This document shows positions 25,414 to 33,919 of a DNA stretch of 58,117 bases, piece after piece. Within the stretch, counting starts at the first letter, position 1, and each line of letters opens with the position of its first letter. Location: contig JAKIUD010000014.1 in assembly GCA_021647765.1 (NCBI GenBank), positions 1 through 58,117 on the forward strand, given 5' to 3'. A model generated the notes under the pieces. The model saw only the letters and a list, made by a program, of their open reading frames with translations, did no database searches and was not told the DNA's origin. The position numbers and the translations under genes were made by a program. The DNA is from Desulfuromusa sp. (GTDB taxonomy: Bacteria; Desulfobacterota; Desulfuromonadia; Desulfuromonadales; Geopsychrobacteraceae).

Positions 25414-26931
25414 ATGTCTGATATTCTGCGCATCGAAAATATCCGCAAAACTTTCCCCGGGGTGATTGCTCTGGATGATGTCTCTTTTTCGGTTGCCAGA
25501 GGAGAGATTCATACCCTGCTGGGCGAAAATGGCGCGGGGAAGAGTACCTTGATGAATGTTTTGACTGGCCTCTATCATCCCGATCGGGGACAGATCAGAA
25601 TTGCCGGAGAACCTATTCATTTTACCAGTCCACGTGATGCCCTTGCTTTTGGTATCGGTATGGTGCACCAACACTTTATGCTGGTTCCGGCTCATTCGGT
25701 TTTTGAAAATATTCTTCTGGCACTCGATAATGTTCCCAATTTTTACAGTCGCAAAACTTATAAAGAAAAAATTCAGAAACTGATTGATGAATTTGACCTT
25801 GATCTTGATCTTGATACTCCTGTTTGGAAACTCTCCATCGGGGCACAACAGTGGATCGAATTGATCAAGTTGCTGATGCGCGACTGTCAGTTGCTGATTC
25901 TGGATGAGCCGACTGCTGTTCTTACTCCACAGGAAGCGGAACGGCTGTTTAGTGTGCTGAGGCACCTGAAAAAACAAGAAAAAAGTATTATTTTTATCTC
26001 TCATAAGATGCGTGAGGTGATGGAAATTTCTGATTGCGTGACCATCCTCAAAAAAGGACGAAGTATTGCGACCCTGACCTGTGGTGATTTCGATGAATCG
26101 AAGCTTGCCTCCTTGATGATTGGCAAAGATAAAATTTTGCAGTGGCAGAAAAATCTACAGATGTCCGATGAAATTGTACTGGATATCCATGATTTGTCGG
26201 TTCGCAATGATCGTGGTTTGTCTGATCTGGATGGTTTCAACTTGCGATTGAAAAAAGGTGAAATTCTCGGTATTGCAGGGGTTGCCGGGAATGGTCAGAA
26301 AGCACTGGCTGAAGTTTTGACCGGATTGAAAAATACCAGCCAGGGGCGGATTATGGCAGGGGGAAAAGATATCACCAACAGCAATGCCAGATATTCCTAC
26401 ATCGCCGGTATCGCACATATTCCAGAAGACCGTAAAAGTATTGGTATTGCCCCGGATATGAGTGTTGACGAAAACCTCATCATGAAGAGTTTTAAAAGCC
26501 GTTCATTTCGAAACTGGATCTTTCAGAATAAGAAAGCTATCCGCCAAAATGCCGCAGAGAAAATAGAACAATTTGCAATAAAAACCGGGCCTGATGGCAC
26601 CCCGGTTCGCTATTTGTCTGGTGGAAATATTCAAAAAGTCATTATTGCACGTGAATTATCCGAACACCCGGCTGTGCTGGTTGCCCTCTATCCAACCCGT
26701 GGTCTCGATATTGGCAGCGCCGGATATGTTCACAAAGTGATTGCAGATGGCGCTGATCGTGGCATGAGCACCATTTTGATTGCCGAAGATCTGGATGAAT
26801 TACTTAAACTCAGTGACCGGATTGCGGTTATGTTTCGGGGTAAGTTGATCGGCTATGTCAATCCACGGAAAACTACACGAGAAGAAATTGGACTGATGAT
26901 GAGTGGAGAAATTCCCGGAGATGCAGCATGA
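25414..26931 (+). CDS. Nucleoside/purine-type ABC transporter ATP-binding protein (two ABC domains)
   Basis: This roughly 505-residue protein carries tandem ABC domains. The N-terminal one has Walker A GENGAGKST, Q-loop MVHQHFMLV, signature LSIGAQQW and Walker B LLILDEPTAVLTPQE. The C-terminal one has the degenerate Walker A VAGNGQKAL, signature LSGGNIQKV and degenerate Walker B ALYPTRGLDIG, all normal for the YufO/NupO group. The ATG at 25414 (MSDILRIENIRKTFPG) fits the family; the frame extends 10 codons further up into the terminator. It overlaps the next gene by four bases. Confidence 0.92.
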   Translation: MSDILRIENIRKTFPGVIALDDVSFSVARGEIHTLLGENGAGKSTLMNVLTGLYHPDRGQIRIAGEPIHFTSPRDALAFGIGMVHQHFMLVPAHSVFENILLALDNVPNFYSRKTYKEKIQKLIDEFDLDLDLDTPVWKLSIGAQQWIELIKLLMRDCQLLILDEPTAVLTPQEAERLFSVLRHLKKQEKSIIFISHKMREVMEISDCVTILKKGRSIATLTCGDFDESKLASLMIGKDKILQWQKNLQMSDEIVLDIHDLSVRNDRGLSDLDGFNLRLKKGEILGIAGVAGNGQKALAEVLTGLKNTSQGRIMAGGKDITNSNARYSYIAGIAHIPEDRKSIGIAPDMSVDENLIMKSFKSRSFRNWIFQNKKAIRQNAAEKIEQFAIKTGPDGTPVRYLSGGNIQKVIIARELSEHPAVLVALYPTRGLDIGSAGYVHKVIADGADRGMSTILIAEDLDELLKLSDRIAVMFRGKLIGYVNPRKTTREEIGLMMSGEIPGDAA

Positions 26932-27998
26932 AACTGGTGATCGAACGCCGGGAAATATCTTCCCCTTTCCTCCGTTTCAGTGCCCCAATTGCGTCGATTG
27001 GAGTCGCGCTGTTCGTCGCCGGTTTTCTGCTGCTTGCCAGCGGGGTCAGTCCTCTTGCCGCCTACAAAGAAATTATCATTGAATCACTTGGATCCCTTTA
27101 TGGTCTGTCAGAAACCCTGGTCAAAACCACACCGCTGATTTTTGCCGGGTTGGGTGTCAGCCTGGCTTTTCGGATGCAAATCTGGAACATTGGTGCCGAA
27201 GGACAAATCTATATGGGTGCCATGGGTGCAACCTGGGTGGCTCTCTTTTCCGGTCTCCAGAATCATTGGCTGATGATGGTCGCAATGTTTTTTGCGGCAT
27301 TTTTGTGTGGTGGCTTGTGGGCCGGGGTCGCCGGTTTTTTACGCGCTCGCTGGCAGGTCAACGAGGTTATCGTGACCCTGCTGATGAATTATATTGCCAT
27401 CCTCTGGGTTGATTATTTGATCTATGGCCCGTGGAAAGATCCCAAAGGGTTTAACTTTCCCCTGACCGCTCAATTTAGTGATACTGCCCGCTTTGCTGAA
27501 TATTTTAATACCCGTATGCACAGTGGTTTTTTTCTCGCTCTGTTCTGTGCCCTGATTCTTTACCTGTTTATAGAGAAAACTGTTTGGGGCTATGAAATAA
27601 AAGTCATAGGCAGTAACCAGAAAGCGGCACAATATGCCGGGATGAACACTGGCATGGCAATTTTTTTCGTCCTGTTTCTCAGCGGCGCCATTGCCGGAAT
27701 TGCCGGATTCAGTGAAGTCGCTGGATTGCAACATCGTCTCCAGCACGGTCTCTCGCCCGGTTATGGTTACACGGCAATTATTATTGCCTGGCTAGCTAAA
27801 CGCAGTGCTATCGGTGTAGTCATTGTCTCCTTTTTGCTGGGGGTGTTGCTGGTTGGTGGTGATAGTTTGCAGCTTCTGTGGCAGTTACCGGTTGCTTTTG
27901 TTTACGCCTTTCAGGGTTTAATTCTATTTTTCCTTCTGGCCTCGGATTTTTTCATTATTTATCGGGTCAAACTGATCAAGGGGGTTGCTCGTGCTTGA
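26928..27998 (+). CDS. Nucleoside/purine-type ABC transporter permease 1
   Basis: This 356-residue membrane protein has about nine hydrophobic segments and belongs to the YufP/NupP branch of the BPD_transp_2 family. Landmarks are KTTPLIFAGLGVSLAFRMQIWNIGAEGQIYMGA (about 65-97) and EVIVTLLMNYIA, both typical of this group. Its start overlaps the ATPase stop (ATGA). It forms the translocation channel with the next permease. Confidence 0.92.
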   Translation: MKLVIERREISSPFLRFSAPIASIGVALFVAGFLLLASGVSPLAAYKEIIIESLGSLYGLSETLVKTTPLIFAGLGVSLAFRMQIWNIGAEGQIYMGAMGATWVALFSGLQNHWLMMVAMFFAAFLCGGLWAGVAGFLRARWQVNEVIVTLLMNYIAILWVDYLIYGPWKDPKGFNFPLTAQFSDTARFAEYFNTRMHSGFFLALFCALILYLFIEKTVWGYEIKVIGSNQKAAQYAGMNTGMAIFFVLFLSGAIAGIAGFSEVAGLQHRLQHGLSPGYGYTAIIIAWLAKRSAIGVVIVSFLLGVLLVGGDSLQLLWQLPVAFVYAFQGLILFFLLASDFFIIYRVKLIKGVARA

Positions 27999-28911
27999 GA
28001 TTTTACTCGACGCAACCGTGAGAGCCGGTACCCCGATTTTGTTTGCAACCTTGGGTGCGATTATCAACGAACGTGCCGGAATTATTAACCTTGGTATCGA
28101 AGGGCTGATGTTGATCGGTGCTCTGGCTGGATTTTCTGGAACTTATTTGAGTGGCTCATTGCTGGTTGGAGTTTTGGCTGCTTTCTGTGCAACTTTTATT
28201 GCTGGAAGTATCCACGCTGTGATTACTGTTCAGTTGCGTGGAAATCAGATTGTCAGTGGTTTGGCTTTAACCATGTTCGGGGTTGGGATTACGGCACTGT
28301 TTGGCAAGGGGATGGTAGGTTTGACCATCGTTGGTTTTAAGCGGGTTGCAATCCCCGGATTAAGCCAATTACCTATTATAGGCAAAGCTTTTTTCAATCA
28401 GGATATGTTGATTTATTTCAGTTTTCTGTTGGTTTTTTTGCTCTGGGTCTTTTTTTACCGTACCCGATGGGGTTTGGGTGTCCGCAGTGTCGGCGAAAAT
28501 CCCGCAGCAGCTGACACCTGTGGTCTTTCAGTGAGTAAATACCGTTTTTTTGCAGTAACAATCGGATCGGGATTGGTTGGAATTGGCGGTGCCTACTTAA
28601 GTTTGGCCAGTACCCCGATGTGGATTGAAAATATGTCGGCAGGACGTGGCTGGATCGCGGTGGCTCTGGTTATTTTTGCTGGCTGGTCAAGTCCACGCGC
28701 GATGCTGGGAGCCTATTTATTCGGTGGAATTACGGCAATGCAGTTGCGCTTTCAGGCGATGGGAACAACTGTCAGTGCTCATATTCTGCAGATGCTGCCC
28801 TATTTCTTCACTATTCTGGTTCTGGTTATCTCTACCCTGCGACTTAAAAAAGGTGCCAGTCAGCAACCGGAAGGATTGGGCTTGCCCTATGACCGGGAGG
28901 ATCGAAAATGA
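27991..28911 (+). CDS. Nucleoside/purine-type ABC transporter permease 2
   Basis: This roughly 306-residue membrane protein of the YufQ/NupQ type contains RAGTPILFATLGAIINERAGIINLGIEGLMLIGA, the hallmark block. I chose the GTG at 27991 because AAGGGGG ends 6 bases upstream; an in-frame TTG at 27985 is less likely. It overlaps the preceding permease gene by eight bases and the following phosphoribosyltransferase by four, so the whole block is translationally coupled. Confidence 0.9.
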   Translation: MLEILLDATVRAGTPILFATLGAIINERAGIINLGIEGLMLIGALAGFSGTYLSGSLLVGVLAAFCATFIAGSIHAVITVQLRGNQIVSGLALTMFGVGITALFGKGMVGLTIVGFKRVAIPGLSQLPIIGKAFFNQDMLIYFSFLLVFLLWVFFYRTRWGLGVRSVGENPAAADTCGLSVSKYRFFAVTIGSGLVGIGGAYLSLASTPMWIENMSAGRGWIAVALVIFAGWSSPRAMLGAYLFGGITAMQLRFQAMGTTVSAHILQMLPYFFTILVLVISTLRLKKGASQQPEGLGLPYDREDRK

Positions 28912-29429
28912 GTGCTGCTGAAATCTTGTTGAAGCGCATCCGCACCGATGGATCGATCGATGGTCAGATTGTCAAAGTTGATCAGTTTCTCAATCACATG
29001 GTGGATCCGGTGTTGGTTCATCTGCTTGGTGAAGATATTGCTGCCCGCTTTATTGATCACTCAATTACAAAAATACTTACGGCTGAAACTAGTGGAATCA
29101 TGCTGGCACAAGCCGTTGCTTTGAAATTGCAAGTTCCGTTTGTTTACGCCAAAAAAAAGCGCCCTATCACCATGTCCGAATATTTTGCGGCAGCCAGTTA
29201 TTCCTTTACCAAGCAGGAATCGACCACTCTGTATGTTTCCAAAGAAGTTCTCCATCAGGAGGATAAAATTTTATTCATCGATGATTTTTTCGCCAAGGGG
29301 ACAACTTTTAAATCGATCGAGGAAATCCTTTCCCAAGCCGGAGCAACTCTGGTGGGAGCCGCCGTCATTATCAATAAATCGCAGCGGCGAGATATTGAAT
29401 CGATTCTGACTCTGGATGATTTGCAATAG
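28908..29429 (+). CDS. xpt: Xanthine phosphoribosyltransferase-like protein
   Basis: The 173-residue protein resembles Xpt: LLKRIRTDGSIDGQIVKVDQFLNHMVDPVL at the N-terminus, KILTAETSGIMLAQAVALKLQVPFVYAKKKRP, YSFTKQESTTLYVSKEVL, and the PRPP-binding loop ILFIDDFFAKGTT. It should convert xanthine or a related purine base plus PRPP to the nucleotide. It is slightly shorter than typical Xpt (about 190 residues), mainly at the C-terminus. Overlap with the permease gene strongly suggests it traps an imported purine. Confidence 0.85.
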   Translation: MSAAEILLKRIRTDGSIDGQIVKVDQFLNHMVDPVLVHLLGEDIAARFIDHSITKILTAETSGIMLAQAVALKLQVPFVYAKKKRPITMSEYFAAASYSFTKQESTTLYVSKEVLHQEDKILFIDDFFAKGTTFKSIEEILSQAGATLVGAAVIINKSQRRDIESILTLDDLQ

Positions 29430-29520
29430 GTAGAAACGGTGAGCACAGGGAAAGATGGGACATTCTCCGGGGATCAAATTAAGCCTGTCACCAGCTATTT
29501 TTATAGGAAACATGCGCAGA

Positions 29521-30792
29521 TTAAGCTTGCTGGATTTTATTTATCAATTCTTGCTTGCAGGTTACATTGTACTTATTGAAGATCCGCTTCATGTATGTCT
29601 TAACTGTCGATTCAGATAACTGAAGTTCAGTGGCAGCCACCTTGTAGGTCTTGCCAGCAAGGACACAGCAAAAGACCTCTAGTTCCCGGCTGGAAAGGAT
29701 CATCTTGGCCAGGACAATCGACTGTGCGGGTATTGTGTCAGGTGTGTCGTTGGTGGGGGGTAATGCAGTCGGCGATCCTGCTTCTCTGTTGTCGATGGGG
29801 GAACTGTTTTTCTGGCTTAAAAAGTAGAGTGCAAAAATTGAACAGGTCAAAATCAAGCAACCTGCCATAACCAGTGAAGTAGATGGGGCTCCGATCCATA
29901 CTGCGAGTTGGTAGCCACAAAAAATACTTAAACATACTGTGCCGTTTCCAATTCCGAAGGCTGCAAGCGGATTGTCGAAAGAAAACAGATAGCCGAGGAT
30001 GAAAATATCAAGGCAACCTGCGGCAGCCTGCATGGCATACATACTCAGGGTGATGGACCAAGGCGAGTGACCGAGAAAACAGGCAAGAGAGGTCATCGCC
30101 AAGAGAACCCCTGCTGCCAGAAGATATTCGCGGTTTATTCGAAACAGAACAATCCCACAGAGAACCGCTGCAATATAAAAAACCAACTCACTACCCCGCC
30201 CGATTCCTATTTCGCTAAACGCGGGCATGATCCCTCCATACATGATCCCACTGACAAGTTGATAGATAAAGACAAAGAAAAGGTAGCGGAAGATGCCTTG
30301 ATTTTTTTTATCAGAAAGGATTTTTTCTTCCAACGGCAGCAATGAAAGCAACGGCATAAGAGCCAGAAAAATAAATTTTATTTGGGTTGGAACGGGGGTT
30401 AGCAGCCCAACCAGAACAATAAGGTTGCCGAGCACTAATCCCACTCCGGCTTGCAGAAGTGGTCGGGCGCTCTGGCGCAATAAGATACAAGCACGGATGG
30501 ACAGAAAAGCCGAACAGATGCCTAGCAACGGCAATAATATCGGGGCGGCGGTCGGAACCAGCGGATAAAGACAGGTCAGCCCGATGGTCACAAGTGTCGC
30601 AATTAAGGATAGCCTGGCAAATCGGCGCGAGGAACAAAAATACCCGATCAGAACCAGTGAGACAGCATGGGGGAATAGGAAATTGAGCAGTGGGGAAGAA
30701 ATATCAATGCCAGCAACGGGGAGTCCCCCCATTGGAAACAGGAGCAACCAACCGACAAATGTGGCGAAGGCAAAAGAAGGAAGAGGCAGCAT
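29521..30792 (-). CDS. Membrane-anchored LuxR-type transcriptional regulator
   Basis: The 423-residue protein has about ten to twelve hydrophobic segments over residues 1-335. A cytosolic linker follows, then a C-terminal LuxR helix-turn-helix (about 360-420: LSSRELEVFCCVLAGKTYKVAATELQLSESTVKTYMKRIFNKYNV). The design, a polytopic MFS-like sensor fused to a LuxR DNA-binding domain, is known mainly from anaerobes. It would sense a membrane or periplasmic signal without a phosphorelay. It is divergent from a three-gene secreted cluster starting about 180 bp away, its most likely target. Confidence 0.8.
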   Translation of the reverse strand: MLPLPSFAFATFVGWLLLFPMGGLPVAGIDISSPLLNFLFPHAVSLVLIGYFCSSRRFARLSLIATLVTIGLTCLYPLVPTAAPILLPLLGICSAFLSIRACILLRQSARPLLQAGVGLVLGNLIVLVGLLTPVPTQIKFIFLALMPLLSLLPLEEKILSDKKNQGIFRYLFFVFIYQLVSGIMYGGIMPAFSEIGIGRGSELVFYIAAVLCGIVLFRINREYLLAAGVLLAMTSLACFLGHSPWSITLSMYAMQAAAGCLDIFILGYLFSFDNPLAAFGIGNGTVCLSIFCGYQLAVWIGAPSTSLVMAGCLILTCSIFALYFLSQKNSSPIDNREAGSPTALPPTNDTPDTIPAQSIVLAKMILSSRELEVFCCVLAGKTYKVAATELQLSESTVKTYMKRIFNKYNVTCKQELINKIQQA

Positions 30793-30971
30793 AATATTGT
30801 CTGTCTTGTGTGCAATTATATGAAATAACTTGCAGTTTATCGCTTATAAAGGGAAAAGACTACAAAAAGATGACTTTACGTAATTGCTTATCCTCAACTA
30901 CCCTAGGCGGCGAATCTCACCAATAAATGAAATGTTATTTTTTCAACCCCTTCTGGACGGAGATTGTTCCT

Positions 30972-32555
30972 ATGCACTGTTTTTTGCCTAAAAGTCCGAA
31001 ACTGCCGATTTCGGTCATGTTCCTATTCTGTGTTTTCTTGACCCCCCCCGTATTTGCCGGTAATTTGAGTATCTGGAATGACACCTCAGTGATCATGACT
31101 GATCTCAGCGGGCCGGGGCAATCCAGCTCGTCATTAACCGAAGGACTTCGCCATTATAGTGTCCTGGATCTAAAAAGTCGTGGCAAGCTCAGCGCCTATG
31201 ATTATTCCCTTGGATTCGGAATTAAGGCTACTAATGATGAACGTCGTGACAGTGAAGAAATTTCCCTGACCACCCTGAAGGGACATTTCTCAAATCGAAT
31301 TAATACCCTCAATGTCGGGGACACTTACGAGTCCTTTTCCAAGTATGCACTCAATACGGCAATTAAAGGTGCCTCCTACCGTTATCGCAATGATGGCAAC
31401 AAACTGCCTGAAATTACCCTGCTCGGTGGCGTTGCTTATTCCCGCTGGGACAATTTCTGGGATAACGATGCCACGGAACGTAAACTTTATGGTGCCCGGG
31501 TTAAACAAAACCTGATGCAGAACCTGTGGCTAGCTACGTCGGTTGTATCCATCAAGGATGATGACAGTTATTTCGACTCGCCACTCTACGATGGCAACAC
31601 CCTGACCTTTGATTTAGAGTATCAGCCCCTGCCTGGGTTAACGATTATCGGCGAAACCTCTTTTTCTCATATTGACGAAGAGAATGCGACCTCGGGGGTT
31701 AGCAAGCATAACGGCCAAGCTTATCGGCTCGAAGCAATTGGCGATCAGGATCCCAGCCGCGTGGTGCTCGAATATGAACGGATTTCTCCCGACTACTTGT
31801 CGATTGCTGGTTCGGCAACTGCCGACCGGGAAAAGTTCAAAGCGAGCTGGCGATATAGATATACTCGAAAATTGACGATAAATTCGGCATTTCTCTGGTA
31901 TCGCGATAATCTGGATGGTCAGTTGGCGGTGCGCACTCAACACTATAAGCCTGAAATCAGTGCCACCTTGCAACAACTTTTCAGCCGTCGCTATGCTATT
32001 GCGACCTTAGGCTACAAAATGGATCGTAGCTATAGTTCGGCAGTCAGCACGCAAAATCACTTTGTTACTGCCAGTTACCGCGATCGCTTTGGGGTTTTTG
32101 ACAGCACGACCAATGTTGGCGTAACTTTATATGAAACCAAAACCGTCACTGACAATGATGAATTTATTGCCAACACCAGTGTGACTGCAAGGTTTACGCA
32201 AGGCAATATTATCTGGAAGCCAGCTATTTACCTTGGAACCTGGCGTTCTGACGATGAGCTGAATGACGACATCGACTATATTTATGATTATTCCGTCGGT
32301 CTTGGTTGTGATATCCCGAGTAAAAAAATTACCTCGAAGCTCAAAGTCGGTAAACACAAGCTGCTTAAAGAATCTGCTGATGATTCGGCAAGGCTCTACG
32401 CCAGTCTGGATGTTTATTACCGACCAAAATTGATGGCTCAGTTGAAAAACAGTACTCTCTATCTGCGCGGTCTGGTTAATGATTATGAATACACAACCAG
32501 CAGCAGGGACTTTCGGGAAAATCGTGTTACAGTCGGTTTCAAAATTCGCTTTTAA
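30972..32555 (+). CDS. Predicted outer-membrane beta-barrel protein, unknown family
   Basis: The product has about 527 residues. A signal peptide (LPISVMFLFCVFLTPPVFA) ends near residue 29 of this start. The mature part is built of alternating polar/hydrophobic beta strands with aromatic girdles, such as YDYSLGFGIKA, LTFDLEYQPLPGLTIIGETSFSH and FKASWRYRYTRKL, and the last residues are ENRVTVGFKIRF, a classic terminal-Phe outer-membrane insertion signal. I prefer the ATG at 30972 (GGAG about 10 bases upstream) over 30927. I do not recognise the family; it may be a porin-like or anchoring barrel for the two secreted proteins encoded next. Confidence 0.75.
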   Translation: MHCFLPKSPKLPISVMFLFCVFLTPPVFAGNLSIWNDTSVIMTDLSGPGQSSSSLTEGLRHYSVLDLKSRGKLSAYDYSLGFGIKATNDERRDSEEISLTTLKGHFSNRINTLNVGDTYESFSKYALNTAIKGASYRYRNDGNKLPEITLLGGVAYSRWDNFWDNDATERKLYGARVKQNLMQNLWLATSVVSIKDDDSYFDSPLYDGNTLTFDLEYQPLPGLTIIGETSFSHIDEENATSGVSKHNGQAYRLEAIGDQDPSRVVLEYERISPDYLSIAGSATADREKFKASWRYRYTRKLTINSAFLWYRDNLDGQLAVRTQHYKPEISATLQQLFSRRYAIATLGYKMDRSYSSAVSTQNHFVTASYRDRFGVFDSTTNVGVTLYETKTVTDNDEFIANTSVTARFTQGNIIWKPAIYLGTWRSDDELNDDIDYIYDYSVGLGCDIPSKKITSKLKVGKHKLLKESADDSARLYASLDVYYRPKLMAQLKNSTLYLRGLVNDYEYTTSSRDFRENRVTVGFKIRF

Positions 32556-32578
32556 AAGTTTAAGAGGAGATATACATC

Positions 32579-33838
32579 ATGAATCAATCTTCCCGTTTCA
32601 ACAACGCTTTGACAGCGTTTTATAAAACTATCATCCTGGTTTTACTGCTGGTTACTCCAGCCTTAAATGCCGACGCAAAATGGTGGATTTTCGGTCAATC
32701 TGATGTGGGTGTCAGTACCCGTTATATCTATATCAATGACCTTTCCTACGACGAGTTGGGCAACAAGGTCACCTTTTATCAGGAAAGCCTGCCAGACGGA
32801 AAGATCTTCATCCGTGGTAAGGGTTCGGCAGGCAAAAACCGGATAGGCGCGGTACAGGTTAGCCTTGATGGCAAGGAGACCTGGCAGAAAGCCCAGGTAG
32901 CCAATGATGGCAGCTTTATTTACAGCTTTACTCCTGAGGTTGGTCAAAGCTATGAAGTTTACGTTAAGGTTCTCGACACTACCGGTAAAAGCAATGATGT
33001 TGATGCCTCACGCAAGGAGCTGTTGATCTCCGATGAAAGTATGCAGGATCAGGTTTATAAAACTCTTGATCAGCTGGTAAAAGCCTATCGGGATGAGGAT
33101 TCCTTTGCCTTTATGCGGCTGGTCAGCGACCAATTTGTTAGCGGTACGGCAATTCTTGATTCGGCAATCCGCAATGATTTTACGATATTTGACAATATTC
33201 AGCTGGATTACACCTTGAATAACGTCACCAGTGCCAATAACGGCAATCTGTTTGCTTTTATTAACTTCAGCCGGATGGTGACTTCCAGCCGTAGTGGTGA
33301 AACTTTCAGTGATCAGGCGAGTACTGAGTTTATTTTTAGGCTGGAGAACAGCGTACCGAAAATTTACAGTATGAAGAGCCCGCTTATTTTTGGTTTGAGT
33401 GATGCTGGAAATGTTGCGACTGGGGTTGTCAACACCGGGGAAAATAACCAAATCTTAATTGTCAGTGACAGTGGTGAAATATCCCTTGGTTCTGTAAATG
33501 GTATTGCCGGCAGCGGGAGTGGTTCCGTCCCCCTTCCACAAAACCTTACTGTGGAAGACTTCATCCCGCATCACATTATTTCACTTGGTTTCACTGTTCT
33601 GCCCGATGTTGTCGGAAATTCGGATTATGAAATGGTTCTTGAAGAGGCATTATCGGTATCAGGACCCTGGATAGAAGTTTATCGCCACACTCTTGATACT
33701 AGCGAAATCAACAATTTTACTTCCGATCATATTGCCCATGGTGATGGTCCCCTTCTCTACTACCGTATCATTCTGGAAAAAGTTTCAGATGGTGACCGAA
33801 GCGATCCGAGCAATGTTGTTTCAGTAGATAATTCTTAA
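32579..33838 (+). CDS. Secreted multidomain protein: Ig-like, NTF2-like and FnIII-like regions
   Basis: The protein has 419 residues. A signal peptide (about 1-33) is followed by an Ig-like beta domain (about 45-150, FIRGKGSAGKNRIGAVQVSLDG and YEVYVKVLDTTGKSND). A region that reads as an NTF2/SnoaL-like cone fold (about 155-272) follows, then a Gly/Ser hinge (about 310-318) and a C-terminal FnIII-like domain (about 322-415). The middle domain resembles the C-terminus of the next gene product. AGAGGAG precedes the ATG, 23 bp after the barrel gene. I do not recognise a full-length family; an extracellular assembly or binding role is inferred. Confidence 0.7.
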   Translation: MNQSSRFNNALTAFYKTIILVLLLVTPALNADAKWWIFGQSDVGVSTRYIYINDLSYDELGNKVTFYQESLPDGKIFIRGKGSAGKNRIGAVQVSLDGKETWQKAQVANDGSFIYSFTPEVGQSYEVYVKVLDTTGKSNDVDASRKELLISDESMQDQVYKTLDQLVKAYRDEDSFAFMRLVSDQFVSGTAILDSAIRNDFTIFDNIQLDYTLNNVTSANNGNLFAFINFSRMVTSSRSGETFSDQASTEFIFRLENSVPKIYSMKSPLIFGLSDAGNVATGVVNTGENNQILIVSDSGEISLGSVNGIAGSGSGSVPLPQNLTVEDFIPHHIISLGFTVLPDVVGNSDYEMVLEEALSVSGPWIEVYRHTLDTSEINNFTSDHIAHGDGPLLYYRIILEKVSDGDRSDPSNVVSVDNS

Positions 33839-33860
33839 CAATCATCAAACCAGCGTCCCT

Positions 33861-33896
33861 ATGGCGGCAGAACCTACGGTTTCTGCCGCCATTTCA
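33861..33896 (+). terminator. Hairpin between the two secreted-protein genes
   Basis: A perfect 12-bp stem (ATGGCGGCAGAA, 33861-33872, with TTCTGCCGCCAT, 33881-33892) encloses an 8-nt loop. Only a weak T run follows, so it may act as an attenuator or mRNA stabiliser before the 1166-residue gene. Confidence 0.55.
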
Positions 33897-33919
33897 AGTT
33901 TTATCTCTGGAGGAAAACG

